Source of the DNA: Lacinutrix jangbogonensis
GTDB lineage: Bacteria > Bacteroidota > Bacteroidia > Flavobacteriales > Flavobacteriaceae
Reading direction: 5' to 3'
DNA length: 64,000 nt
NCBI RefSeq assembly: GCF_000797445.1
Contig: NZ_JSWF01000014.1
Span: forward strand, 186,001 to 250,000
This document shows, piece after piece, positions 31,785 to 40,618 of this stretch. A program made the position numbers and the translations under genes. The notes below the pieces were generated by a model. The model had not been told where the DNA came from, ran no database searches, and saw only the letters and a program-made list of their open reading frames with translations. How positions within the stretch are numbered: position 1 is the stretch's first letter; every line of letters begins with the position of its first letter.

Positions 31785-34700
31785 TTAATCAGTAACCATA
31801 ACCCATTCGCCTTTAGAAATTAAAGGCTCGGCTTGTTTGTATTTTACGGTTTTGTTTTCTCCACTCATAACATGTTTGATGGTTACTTTGTCGTTACGTC
31901 CAATTTTTGGTTGGTCGCGAACAATAGTTTCCACGACTTGTCTTTGCTGTTGCGTATTCCCAGCTTGCCTGTTTTGTGCAGAACGTTCATCAAGATTCTG
32001 AATGTCATCCTTTTGAGCTTGTAAATGATCTCTTCGTTTAGGCTGCTTTGCTTCGCTAATGGTATTCGTGTCTTCACTTGGTAATTCTCCCTTAAACAAA
32101 AATGAAATAACATCTTTATTTACGAGATCAATCATCCCTTTAAACAATTCAAAAGCTTCAAATTTGTAAATTAATAAGGGATCCTTTTGCTCATGTACAG
32201 CTAATTGAACCGATTGTTTTAACTCGTCCATTTTACGTAAATGCGTTTTCCAAGCATCGTCAATAATGGCAAGTGTAATATTTTTTTCAAAATCGGTAAC
32301 GAGCTCTTTACCTTTAGATTGGTAGGCACGTTCTAAATCTGTTACAACTTGTAAGGTTTTAACACCATCTGTAAATGGCACTACAATACGCTTATATTTA
32401 TCACCTTGATTTTCGTATACATCTTTAATAACTGGAAAAGCAACTTCTGCATTGCGTTCCATTTTGCCTTTATAATGAGAGAAAGCAGCAGTGTAAACGC
32501 GTTGCGCCAAGTCCGTTGCCGATAGTTTTCCAAATTCAGATTCAGTAATAGGAGACGGCATAGAAAAATAACGAATCAATTCGAATTCAAAGTTCTTAAA
32601 ATCACTTGCGCCTTTGTTGGTTTCTGCAATGCCTTCCGAAGTATCGAAAATCATGTTTGCTAAATCCACACGTAAACGCTCACCATTTAAGGCATTGAAA
32701 CGACGTTTGTAAACGACTTCACGTTGAGAGTTCATAACATCATCATACTCTAGTAAACGCTTACGAACACCAAAGTTGTTTTCCTCTACTTTTTTCTGCG
32801 CACGTTCAATTGATTTAGAAATCATAGAATGCTGAATCACTTCACCTTCTTGTAATCCCATTTTATCCATCATTTTGGCAATACGTTCACTACCAAATAA
32901 TCGCATTAAATTATCTTCTAAAGACACATAGAATTGAGAGCTCCCTGGATCTCCTTGACGTCCAGCACGACCTCTTAACTGTCTATCGACACGACGCGAA
33001 TCGTGACGTTCTGTACCAACAATGGCTAAACCACCAGCAGCTTTTACTTCGTCACTTAATTTAATATCTGTACCACGACCGGCCATGTTTGTAGCAATAG
33101 TTACTTGTCCTGCATTACCAGCTTGTGCTACAATATCAGCTTCTTTCTTGTGTTGTTTTGCGTTTAAGACGTTGTGGTCTATTTTACGAATACTTAACAT
33201 CTTACCTAGAAGTTCCGAAATTTCAACGTTGGTTGTACCAATTAAAACGGGACGCCCTTGTTGTGATAATTTGGTTACTTCTTCAATAACAGCATTATAC
33301 TTTTCACGCTTCGTTTTGTAAACTAAATCTTCTTTATCTTTTCTAGCAATAGGTCTGTTGGTTGGTATTTCTACGACGTCTAATTTATAGATCTCCCATA
33401 ATTCGCCAGCTTCTGTAACAGCGGTACCTGTCATACCAGACAGTTTACGATACATTCTAAAGAAATTTTGAAGTGTTACCGTTGCAAAAGTTTGCGTTGC
33501 ATCTTCAATTTTTACATTCTCTTTTGCTTCAATCGCTTGGTGTAAACCATCGCTATAACGACGGCCATCCATTATACGGCCCGTTTGCTCATCTACAATC
33601 ATTACTTTATTCTCCATAACAACATATTGGTTGTCTTTTTCGAATAGAGCGTAGGCTTTTAGTAATTGATTTAAGGTGTGAATACGTTCAGATTTTACAC
33701 CAAACTCTCTAAATAATACTTCTTTGAGGTTTGCTTCTTCTTCAGATGCTAATCCTTTAGTTTCAATTTTAGCAATTTCAATACCAATTTCTGGCATAAC
33801 GAAGAAATCTGGATTGTCTTTTCCAGAGATATATTCTACACCTTTATCTGTTAATTCAATTTGATTATTTTTTTCTTCAATAACATAATACAAAGCTTCG
33901 TCAACCTTTGGCATCTCACGATTATTGTCTGCCATATAAGTGTTCTCCGTTTTCTGAAGGATTTGTTTAACACCGTCTTCACTTAAAAACTTAATTAATG
34001 CCTTGTTTTTTGGAATACCTCTGTAAACTCTCAACAATTGAAAACCACCTTCTTTAGTATCGCCATCTGCAATTAATTTTTTTGCTTCGACTAAGGTTTG
34101 TGTTAATTGCTTGCGTTGCACAGAAACAATATCCTCAACTTTAGGTTTTAAAGCATCAAATTCATGCTCATTTCCTTTTGGGATTGGGCCTGAAATAATT
34201 AATGGTGTTCTAGCGTCATCAACTAATACAGAATCGACTTCATCTACAATAGCATAATGGTGACGACGTTGTACTAAGTCGTCTGGCGAATTTGCCATAT
34301 TATCACGTAAGTAATCGAAACCAAATTCATTGTTTGTACCATAAGTAATATCAGAATTGTAGGCTTTTCTACGACCATCACTATTGGGTTGGTGGTAATC
34401 GATACAGTCAATGGTCATCCCATGGAATTGGAAAATTGGTGCCATCCAAGCCATATCACGTTTCGCTAAGTAATCGTTTACAGTTACTAAATGCACACCT
34501 TTTTCGGCTAATGCATTTAAGTAAACTGGTAATGTCGCTACTAAGGTTTTTCCTTCACCAGTTTGCATTTCAGCAATTTTACCTTGATGTAAGGCAATAC
34601 CACCAATAAGCTGAACATCGTAATGAATCATGTCCCAGGTAATTGGTTTTCCAACGGCATCCCAAGAGTTAGACCATGTTGCTTTTTCGCCATCTAAGGT

Positions 34701-35141
34701 TACATAATCTCCCATTCCAGAAACTTCTCTGTCAAAAGGACTTGCAGTTACTGTAATTTCTGTATTATTAGTGAAACGTTTTGCTGTTTCTTTAACTACA
34801 GCAAAAGCCTCAGGTAATAGTGCGTTTAATGTTTCTTCAACAGCTTCGTAAGCTTCGTCTTCGATTTTGTCAATCTCTTGATAAATATCTTCACGTCTGT
34901 CTATATCTTCCGTAGCATCTGCTTCTTCTTTTAACGTGTCTTTACGAGCGTTAAAAGGCTTACGCGTTTCAGCGATAACAGCTTTAAATTCGTCAGTTTT
35001 AGCTCTTAACTCATCGTGAGATAAGGCGCCAATGGCAGCTTCAAAGGTTTTAATTTTATCTACTAAAGGTGACATGGATTGCACATCTTGTTTGGATTTA
35101 TCTCCAACAAATACTTTTAGTATGGAATCTAAAAAACTCAT
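31785..35141 (-). CDS. secA: preprotein translocase ATPase SecA
   Basis: SecA is the motor of Sec-dependent export across the inner membrane. All core elements are present: the Walker A motif MQTGEGKTLVATLP, the DEAD-type DEVDSVLVDDARTPL, TNMAGRGTDIKL and RQLRGRAGRQGDPGSSQFY. At 1118 residues it is longer than E. coli SecA (901), as usual in Bacteroidota, with insertions in the nucleotide-binding domain and a long linker. The C-terminus ends in KGEWVMVTD with no Cys-rich zinc site, so SecB-type docking by zinc is not expected. Confidence 0.97.
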   Translation of the reverse strand: MSFLDSILKVFVGDKSKQDVQSMSPLVDKIKTFEAAIGALSHDELRAKTDEFKAVIAETRKPFNARKDTLKEEADATEDIDRREDIYQEIDKIEDEAYEAVEETLNALLPEAFAVVKETAKRFTNNTEITVTASPFDREVSGMGDYVTLDGEKATWSNSWDAVGKPITWDMIHYDVQLIGGIALHQGKIAEMQTGEGKTLVATLPVYLNALAEKGVHLVTVNDYLAKRDMAWMAPIFQFHGMTIDCIDYHQPNSDGRRKAYNSDITYGTNNEFGFDYLRDNMANSPDDLVQRRHHYAIVDEVDSVLVDDARTPLIISGPIPKGNEHEFDALKPKVEDIVSVQRKQLTQTLVEAKKLIADGDTKEGGFQLLRVYRGIPKNKALIKFLSEDGVKQILQKTENTYMADNNREMPKVDEALYYVIEEKNNQIELTDKGVEYISGKDNPDFFVMPEIGIEIAKIETKGLASEEEANLKEVLFREFGVKSERIHTLNQLLKAYALFEKDNQYVVMENKVMIVDEQTGRIMDGRRYSDGLHQAIEAKENVKIEDATQTFATVTLQNFFRMYRKLSGMTGTAVTEAGELWEIYKLDVVEIPTNRPIARKDKEDLVYKTKREKYNAVIEEVTKLSQQGRPVLIGTTNVEISELLGKMLSIRKIDHNVLNAKQHKKEADIVAQAGNAGQVTIATNMAGRGTDIKLSDEVKAAGGLAIVGTERHDSRRVDRQLRGRAGRQGDPGSSQFYVSLEDNLMRLFGSERIAKMMDKMGLQEGEVIQHSMISKSIERAQKKVEENNFGVRKRLLEYDDVMNSQREVVYKRRFNALNGERLRVDLANMIFDTSEGIAETNKGASDFKNFEFELIRYFSMPSPITESEFGKLSATDLAQRVYTAAFSHYKGKMERNAEVAFPVIKDVYENQGDKYKRIVVPFTDGVKTLQVVTDLERAYQSKGKELVTDFEKNITLAIIDDAWKTHLRKMDELKQSVQLAVHEQKDPLLIYKFEAFELFKGMIDLVNKDVISFLFKGELPSEDTNTISEAKQPKRRDHLQAQKDDIQNLDERSAQNRQAGNTQQQRQVVETIVRDQPKIGRNDKVTIKHVMSGENKTVKYKQAEPLISKGEWVMVTD

Positions 35142-35459
35142 AGTTTTATGTTTTATATTTTGATTGTTATGTTTTATCTGTGTAAAACAGAACAGTTATT
35201 ATTTTAGTTATGTGGCGACTATCTCAATGAGTTCAGTCGAAGTGCCTTTATCTTTAGTGTTTTTAATACTCAAATTTTAAGGGCTTAAATATACGTTTTT
35301 AGCTGTGGTTGGCTAAATTTTAAACCACAAAAAAAGTCTCTAATGGAGACTTTTTTCTTTCTTTTTAGTGTTTAAACGTAGCGTTGCTGCGTCTTATAAT
35401 TGTTGAAACGTTGCTGTGCAGCGTTTTAGCAGTATTAGAGCCTATGCAAAGCATAATGT
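35142..35459. other. gap upstream of secA
   Basis: This stretch of 318 bases has no gene. It holds GAGTTCAGTCGAAGTGCC (35228-35245), a hairpin terminator (35329-35356) and two related hairpin-forming segments around 35375-35433 (CGTAGCGTTGCTGCGT, AACGTTGCTGTGCAGCGTT). Confidence 0.5.
35329..35356 (-). terminator. rho-independent terminator after the DUF2795 gene
   Basis: AAAAAAGTCTC and GAGACTTTTTT pair around a five-base loop. It has T runs on both strands and suits the minus-strand DUF2795 transcript. Confidence 0.75.
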
Positions 35460-35681
35460 CTAATACTCGTCCTCGTTCCAGAGGTAGTCTTCGTCTGTTG
35501 GGTAATCAGGCCAGATTTCTTCGATAGAATCGTAAGAATCGCCTTCATCTTCAATAGCTTGTAAATTTTCAGTCACTTCTAAAGGTGCTCCAGTTCTAAT
35601 CGCGTAATCGATAAGTTCATCTTTAGTAGCCGGCCAAGGTGCATCACTTAAATGAGATGCTAATTCTAATGTCCAATACAT
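35460..35681 (-). CDS. DUF2795 domain protein (73 aa)
   Basis: This is a small acidic protein with the DUF2795 pattern (MYWTLELASHLSDAPWPATKDELIDYAIRTG-type helix pair, then GDSYDSIEEIWPDYPTDEDY). It is common in flavobacteria upstream of secA-like genes and has no known function. No signal peptide is seen. The AT-rich stretch upstream probably holds its promoter. Confidence 0.85.
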   Translation of the reverse strand: MYWTLELASHLSDAPWPATKDELIDYAIRTGAPLEVTENLQAIEDEGDSYDSIEEIWPDYPTDEDYLWNEDEY

Positions 35682-35857
35682 TTCTTAATAGGTTTTATTT
35701 TTTGCAAAAATAAATTTTTAGTTTTAATAGGCAAGAAAAAAGAGGATTATTTTTCAGTAATAAAAAAGAACGTCATTTTTCACTGAAACTATTTGATAAT
35801 AAATCTTTTGCAGTGTTATTTAATCACAGGACCTAAGATTGTCTTTCTGTTTAGCGT

Positions 35858-36430
35858 TTAATGCTTTTCAGGAATCCATTTTACTTCGTCTGCTTGCAAG
35901 TCATGAGACAACTTTCGTGCCAATACAAATAGGTAGTCAGAAAGACGGTTTAAATAGATTAAAGCTTCAGGTAAAAAGGGTTCTATTTCGTTTAATGCGC
36001 TGGCTAAACGTTCGGCTCTTCTACAGACACAACGTGCTACGTGACAGAATGACACCGTTTGATGACCTCCAGGTAATACAAAATGCGTCATTGGTGGTAA
36101 GTCTTCGTTCATAGCATCCATTGCGTGCTCTAGAAGTGTTATGTCTTCTTGTGAAATTTTATTGATGTTTAAACGCTCTTTTCCATTTTTTAAAATTAAT
36201 TTCTCTGGATCTGTTGCTAATACAGCTCCAACAGTAAAGAGTTTGTTCTGAATTGTAATTAATATGTCTTTGTAGTGTTGATTGATATTTTGGTCGCGGA
36301 TAAGTCCTATATGTGAATTTAATTCATCTACAGTGCCATAACTATCAATTCTAATATGATGTTTTGGTACACGAGTGCCACCAAATAATGCTGTTGTTCC
36401 TTTATCTCCTGTTTTTGTATATACTTTCAT
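35858..36430 (-). CDS. PduO-type cob(I)alamin adenosyltransferase
   Basis: The enzyme transfers the adenosyl group of ATP to cob(I)alamin to form adenosylcobalamin. The start is set at MKVYTKTGDKGTTALFGG because the ATP-binding TGDKGTT loop normally begins at about residue 6; the open frame extends upstream (to 36514) with residues of no typical character. R-C-V-C-RRAER and the helix-bundle end (YLNRLSDYLFVLAR) are family signatures. Together with MeaB it points to an active B12-dependent methylmalonyl-CoA mutase. The gene stands alone. Confidence 0.93.
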   Translation of the reverse strand: MKVYTKTGDKGTTALFGGTRVPKHHIRIDSYGTVDELNSHIGLIRDQNINQHYKDILITIQNKLFTVGAVLATDPEKLILKNGKERLNINKISQEDITLLEHAMDAMNEDLPPMTHFVLPGGHQTVSFCHVARCVCRRAERLASALNEIEPFLPEALIYLNRLSDYLFVLARKLSHDLQADEVKWIPEKH

Positions 36431-36832
36431 GGTAACGAAGTTAAAAGTTATTAGTCGAAAGTTAAAAGTTTTGAGGAGAAAATATTTTTCTGCCTTCATA
36501 TATTTATTGAACACTATTTTTACCCATAAGTTTAATATGTGATGCTCCTTCTTTCAGTGGCAGGAAGGTGGATGCTGTTTTAACAGAACTCGGAAGTTTT
36601 GTGATAAATGTATGGCGGCTTAATAAATAGTATAGATTTTAGTTTCTATAGGCTTTAACGTCTCTTTTTTTGAATTCTCAATCGAATGTTAAATTCATTA
36701 TTAGCTTTAAAAGTAAGCAGAGTACTAACTCATGATTGGTAGTAAGTAACCATGTTATTTTAAATTTATTATTATAAGACTAGCGTAGAACTTGTAATTA
36801 TTGCGATTCGAGGCCAAGGAATAGTAAAAGGT
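36431..36832. other. gap with no recognisable gene
   Basis: This is an AT-rich stretch of about 400 bases. ATTGCGATTCGAGGCCAAGGA (36803-36823) resembles the ATTGCGAGGC-type intergenic repeat. No conserved frame is seen. Confidence 0.45.
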
Positions 36833-36958
36833 TTATTGATTTAAGCGCTTATTGCCTTTCTTCTTTTTATAGCTGTCTTTATAAGCAGTGTTTCTTTTTC
36901 TTGGAATACCAATAAACGCAATGATTAGTAGTGTTGTAATTGTGAAAATTATAAGCAT
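36833..36958 (-). CDS. tiny membrane protein (41 aa) following the methyltransferase gene
   Basis: The frame encodes a hydrophobic helix (MLIIFTITTLLIIAFIGIP) followed by a strongly basic tail (RKRNTAYKDSYKKKKGNKR). The ATG starts two bases after the stop codon of the upstream methyltransferase gene, a typical coupled spacing. Single-helix, Lys-rich miniproteins like this are plausible inner-membrane proteins. The function is unknown. Confidence 0.55.
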   Translation of the reverse strand: MLIIFTITTLLIIAFIGIPRKRNTAYKDSYKKKKGNKRLNQ

Positions 36959-36960
36959 GA

Positions 36961-37734
36961 TTATATTCTTATAGTAAAATGCTCCTTTTTTTGTTCTTTC
37001 CTAAAAAACACAATGCCCCACATAAAGGTATCTATCGTTACGGTAACTTGTGGATGTTTTTTAATGGTTTCCCAAGCTTCAGTCATGCCTTTAGACCAAT
37101 AAATATCATCAAAAATAAATACAGACGCGTTAGTTGCTGTTGGTAACAAGGATTCAAAATAATCCAAAGTGGCTTGTTTTTGATGGTTACCATCAAAATA
37201 AATAAGATCGTAGGTTTTAGATGTTAAAGGCCTAATGACTTCACTAAAATCACCAGTAAGTATTTCAATGTTTTTTACGTTGAATTGCTTAAACGTCCCT
37301 TTTGTAAACGTCGAGATATTTGGACAGCCTTCAATAGTGGTGATTTTAGCTTTTGGATTCCCAAGGTGCATGGCATGTGTTGCAATACCTAAAGAAGTGC
37401 CTAATTCAAGAACCGTGTTAATTTTAAAGTAATCTAATAAACGAAATAATAGTTTTGTTTCTTTTTTTGAAGCGCCTACTTTTTGTGCCATTTTAGAAAC
37501 AGAACGTTGGTTAGATTTAAAAACACGACTACCAGAACCTAAATCTGTGACATCAATTTTGAGCTTGCTTTTTCTTAATGTTTTACCGTATAATGCAATT
37601 TGTTTGTAAGAATTGTAATTAGTTTTATCATAAAAGCATTTAGTAATTAGGTTGTATACAAAAGGAGAATGCACGCCATGTTGGTTTGAAGAGCGCAATA
37701 GAAAGGTTATGTAGGAAATTATTTGATGTAGCAT
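36961..37734 (-). CDS. class I SAM-dependent methyltransferase (O-methyltransferase-like)
   Basis: This 257-residue protein has a Rossmann-type methyltransferase domain in its second half. Motif I is VLELGTSLGIATHAMHLG, followed by the ITTIEGCP acidic loop and the DLIYFDGNHQ catalytic-region motif, similar to catechol-type O-methyltransferases. The first 90 residues (FVYNLITKCFYDKTNYNSY, then Lys-rich segments) are characteristic of a conserved flavobacterial group. The substrate is unknown. It appears to be cotranscribed with the tiny membrane protein gene. Confidence 0.82.
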   Translation of the reverse strand: MLHQIISYITFLLRSSNQHGVHSPFVYNLITKCFYDKTNYNSYKQIALYGKTLRKSKLKIDVTDLGSGSRVFKSNQRSVSKMAQKVGASKKETKLLFRLLDYFKINTVLELGTSLGIATHAMHLGNPKAKITTIEGCPNISTFTKGTFKQFNVKNIEILTGDFSEVIRPLTSKTYDLIYFDGNHQKQATLDYFESLLPTATNASVFIFDDIYWSKGMTEAWETIKKHPQVTVTIDTFMWGIVFFRKEQKKEHFTIRI

Positions 37735-37847
37735 TATGTTTCAACAAAAGTTGTAATTTATTTAATTTCTCTTTCTTTTCTATTTAACATTCAACACTAT
37801 CCCATAAGAGTAAGCAACTGCATACTGAACACTGCCTACTTTTTTTC

Positions 37848-39713
37848 CTACCCTTCCATTTTCTCAGTTAATTCTAACCAACGCATTTCTTTTTCTTCAA
37901 TACCGTCGATAACAACTTTTAGTTTACCGGATAATTCATTGATTTCAGCTGTAGATAATTCTGGATTTAGAAACTTCTTCTCCAATTCAGTTTTATCAAA
38001 TTCTAGCGTTTTTATTTTACTTTCTAAGTTCTTATATTCTTTTTGCTCGTTATAAGACAACTTTATAGTGCTGTTTTTTTTCCAGTTTTTCTTTTCCTTT
38101 TTCTCTTCTTCAGAAATTGCTGAAATTACAGGTTTACTATCGTCGTAAGCTCTAAAATCACTATAGTTTCCTGGGAAATCTTCAACAATACCTTCGCCTC
38201 TAAATATAAATAAATGATCCACTATTTTATCCATAAAATAACGGTCGTGAGACACAACTAATAGACAGCCAGGGAAATCTAATAAGAAACTTTCTAACAC
38301 GTTTAAGGTTACAATATCTAAATCGTTAGTCGGTTCATCGAGAATTAAAAAGTTAGGGTTTTGTATTAAAATAGTACAGAGGTATAGGCGTTTACGTTCC
38401 CCACCACTTAGTTTTTCTACAAAATCATATTGTTTTTTTCTATCGAATAAAAAGCGTTCCAATAATTGTTGCGCACTAATTTGTTTTCCTTTTTTTAATG
38501 GAATGTAATCGCCAAACTCACGAACCACATCTATAACCTTCTGATTGGGTTTTGGTGTAATTCCTGTTTGCGTGTAATAGCCAAATTTTACCGTTTCTCC
38601 AATTACTATTTTCCCGGAATCTGGCTGCGCACTTTGTGTTAAGATATTTAAAAAAGTCGATTTGCCAGTTCCGTTTTTTCCAATTATACCAGCACGTTCA
38701 CCTTTTTGGAACATATAATTAAAACCATCTAAAATTACTTTGTCCTTGTAGGATTTTGACACCTTTTTTAATTCTACAATTTTACTACCTAAACGCTCCA
38801 TGTTTAGTTCTAATTGTATTTCGTGGTCTTGTCTGCGTTGGCTTGCCTTGTGTTTAATTTCGGTGAAATCGTCTATTCTTGATTTCGATTTTGTTGTTCG
38901 CGCTTTGGGCTGGCGACGCATCCAAGTTAATTCTTTTTTATAGAGTTGTTTGGCTTTTCCGGTCTCTGCCGTTTGCTGTTCTATTCTGGCTTCCTTTTTT
39001 TCTAGGTAGTAAGAATAGTTTCCTTTGTATGAAAATAATTCACCGTGATCCAATTCTATAATTTCGTTGCACACACGCTCTAAAAAATAACGGTCATGCG
39101 TTACCATAAACAAGGTGATATTTTCTTTGGCGAAAAAGTCTTCTAACCATTCTATCATTTCAAGATCCAAATGATTCGTAGGCTCATCAAGTACTAAAAG
39201 ATCTGGTTTATTAATTAAAGCATTCGCTAAAGACAATCGCTTTTTTTGTCCTCCAGACATGCTACTTACTTTTTGCTGTAAGTTGTCGAGCTTCAGTTTA
39301 AAAAGAATTTGCTTGTATTGCGTTTCAAAATCCCAAGCATTCTGGATGTCCATTTGTTCGAATGCTACTTGATACGCATCAGCATCTTCAGGATTTAAAA
39401 GCGCCTTCTCGTAATTTTTTATAACATCAAGAATAGGGTTGTCACTGTTAAAAATAGTGTCTTCAACGGTTAATTCGCTATTTAAATAAGGTTCTTGAGG
39501 TAAAAAAGAGACTTTAATATCTTTTCTAAAAATAACATGACCAGTATCCGGCTCGTCAGTTTTTTCAAGAATATTTAGTATGGATGTTTTTCCTGTTCCG
39601 TTTTTAGCTACAAAAGCTACTTTCTGACCTTTGTGAATGCTAAACGAAATGTTCTCGAAAAGTGTAAGCGCTCCATAAGATTTCGATATGTTTTCTACTG
39701 TGAGATAATTCAA
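37848..39713 (-). CDS. ABC-F family ATPase (Uup-like)
   Basis: This is a soluble protein with two ATP-binding cassettes and no membrane segments, so it belongs to the ABC-F translation-associated family. The Walker A motifs are AKNGTGKTSILNIL and GKNGTGKSTFLNIL, and the signatures are SMSGGQKKRLSLA and KLSGGERKRLYL. The ABC-F inter-domain linker is Lys/Arg-rich (KELTWMRRQPKARTTKSKSR). A C-terminal coiled coil (about 540-620) is like that of Uup. It probably acts on ribosomes. It stands alone, divergent from the polysaccharide locus. Confidence 0.93.
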   Translation of the reverse strand: MNYLTVENISKSYGALTLFENISFSIHKGQKVAFVAKNGTGKTSILNILEKTDEPDTGHVIFRKDIKVSFLPQEPYLNSELTVEDTIFNSDNPILDVIKNYEKALLNPEDADAYQVAFEQMDIQNAWDFETQYKQILFKLKLDNLQQKVSSMSGGQKKRLSLANALINKPDLLVLDEPTNHLDLEMIEWLEDFFAKENITLFMVTHDRYFLERVCNEIIELDHGELFSYKGNYSYYLEKKEARIEQQTAETGKAKQLYKKELTWMRRQPKARTTKSKSRIDDFTEIKHKASQRRQDHEIQLELNMERLGSKIVELKKVSKSYKDKVILDGFNYMFQKGERAGIIGKNGTGKSTFLNILTQSAQPDSGKIVIGETVKFGYYTQTGITPKPNQKVIDVVREFGDYIPLKKGKQISAQQLLERFLFDRKKQYDFVEKLSGGERKRLYLCTILIQNPNFLILDEPTNDLDIVTLNVLESFLLDFPGCLLVVSHDRYFMDKIVDHLFIFRGEGIVEDFPGNYSDFRAYDDSKPVISAISEEEKKEKKNWKKNSTIKLSYNEQKEYKNLESKIKTLEFDKTELEKKFLNPELSTAEINELSGKLKVVIDGIEEKEMRWLELTEKMEG

Positions 39714-39788
39714 GGATTGTTTTTTTTACAAAGAACGGGTAAAAAACCAAAAAACGAGACAAATGTTTTATTATTCACGGTGAAAAAC

Positions 39789-39796
39789 TATATTTG
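39789..39796 (+). promoter_or_regulatory. -7 box for the polysaccharide locus
   Basis: TATATTTG matches TAnnTTTG, about 20 bases before the start of the Wza-like gene. This could be the promoter of the whole operon. Confidence 0.55.
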
Positions 39797-39816
39797 CGTT
39801 AAATCAATGGTCCAAA

Positions 39817-40608
39817 ATGAATCGATTGCTATTCGGTATTGTAATTATTATATTTAGTGTGTTATGTACCTCTTGTATTACTAATAAGGATGTGGTTTAT
39901 CTACAAGATAAAGGCACAGTTGTTAGTGATTCTTTGCAACTAGTAGAATTATCAAAACCTTATCGCGTTCAAATTAATGATATTTTAAGTGTTAATTTTA
40001 AAGCGGTGGATTCTGAGGTTAATAAATTATTAGGAATTTTTCAGCCTGTTTCAAAAGTCGGTGGAGCATCGGGATTATATTTTAGTGGTTTTTCTGTAGA
40101 TTTGCATGGTAATATTGAATTTCCAATTTTGGGTAAAATAAATGTTTTAGGCTATACTACAGACGAGATTAGATTAAAAATTAAAGACGCCTTGTTTGAA
40201 AAATATTTAAAAAAAGAGGCTCAGGTTTTTTTAACTGTAAAATTATCAGGCTTACGTTATACAGTTACAGGAGAAGGTGCTAATGGAATATTTACGTTGC
40301 AACAAGATCGTGTTAATATCATAGATGCTTTAGCAAATGCTGGAGGTATGGCTAATACGGCAGATCGTACAGATATAAAAATTATAAGACAATATCCTCA
40401 AGGACAGAAAATTCACAGTATTGATCTTACGGATATTGCGGCATTGAAATCCCCATATTATTTTATTCAAGCTAATGATATTATTATGGTTAAACCTTTA
40501 AAACGTAAGGCGATAGGCGCTGGAGAAACGGCAACACAAACCTTAAGAACGGTAGCTTCAATATTTTCTGTTATAGTTTCCACCTATTTTTTGGTAAAGA
40601 ATCTTTAA
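39817..40608 (+). CDS. polysaccharide export lipoprotein (Wza-like)
   Basis: This is an outer-membrane polysaccharide export protein of 263 residues. The lipoprotein signal ends at CTSC (lipid Cys about residue 20), followed by ITNKDVVYLQDKG. The polysaccharide export (Poly_export) domain (SKPYRVQINDILSVNFKAVD) and the SLBB-type domain (YTVTGEGANGIFTLQQDRVNIIDALANAGG) follow. A C-terminal helix (ASIFSVIVSTYFLVKNL) would span the outer membrane as in Wza. It precedes the Wzc-like kinase gene by ten bases, the standard order. Confidence 0.93.
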   Translation: MNRLLFGIVIIIFSVLCTSCITNKDVVYLQDKGTVVSDSLQLVELSKPYRVQINDILSVNFKAVDSEVNKLLGIFQPVSKVGGASGLYFSGFSVDLHGNIEFPILGKINVLGYTTDEIRLKIKDALFEKYLKKEAQVFLTVKLSGLRYTVTGEGANGIFTLQQDRVNIIDALANAGGMANTADRTDIKIIRQYPQGQKIHSIDLTDIAALKSPYYFIQANDIIMVKPLKRKAIGAGETATQTLRTVASIFSVIVSTYFLVKNL

Positions 40609-40618
40609 ATTTTAGTTT

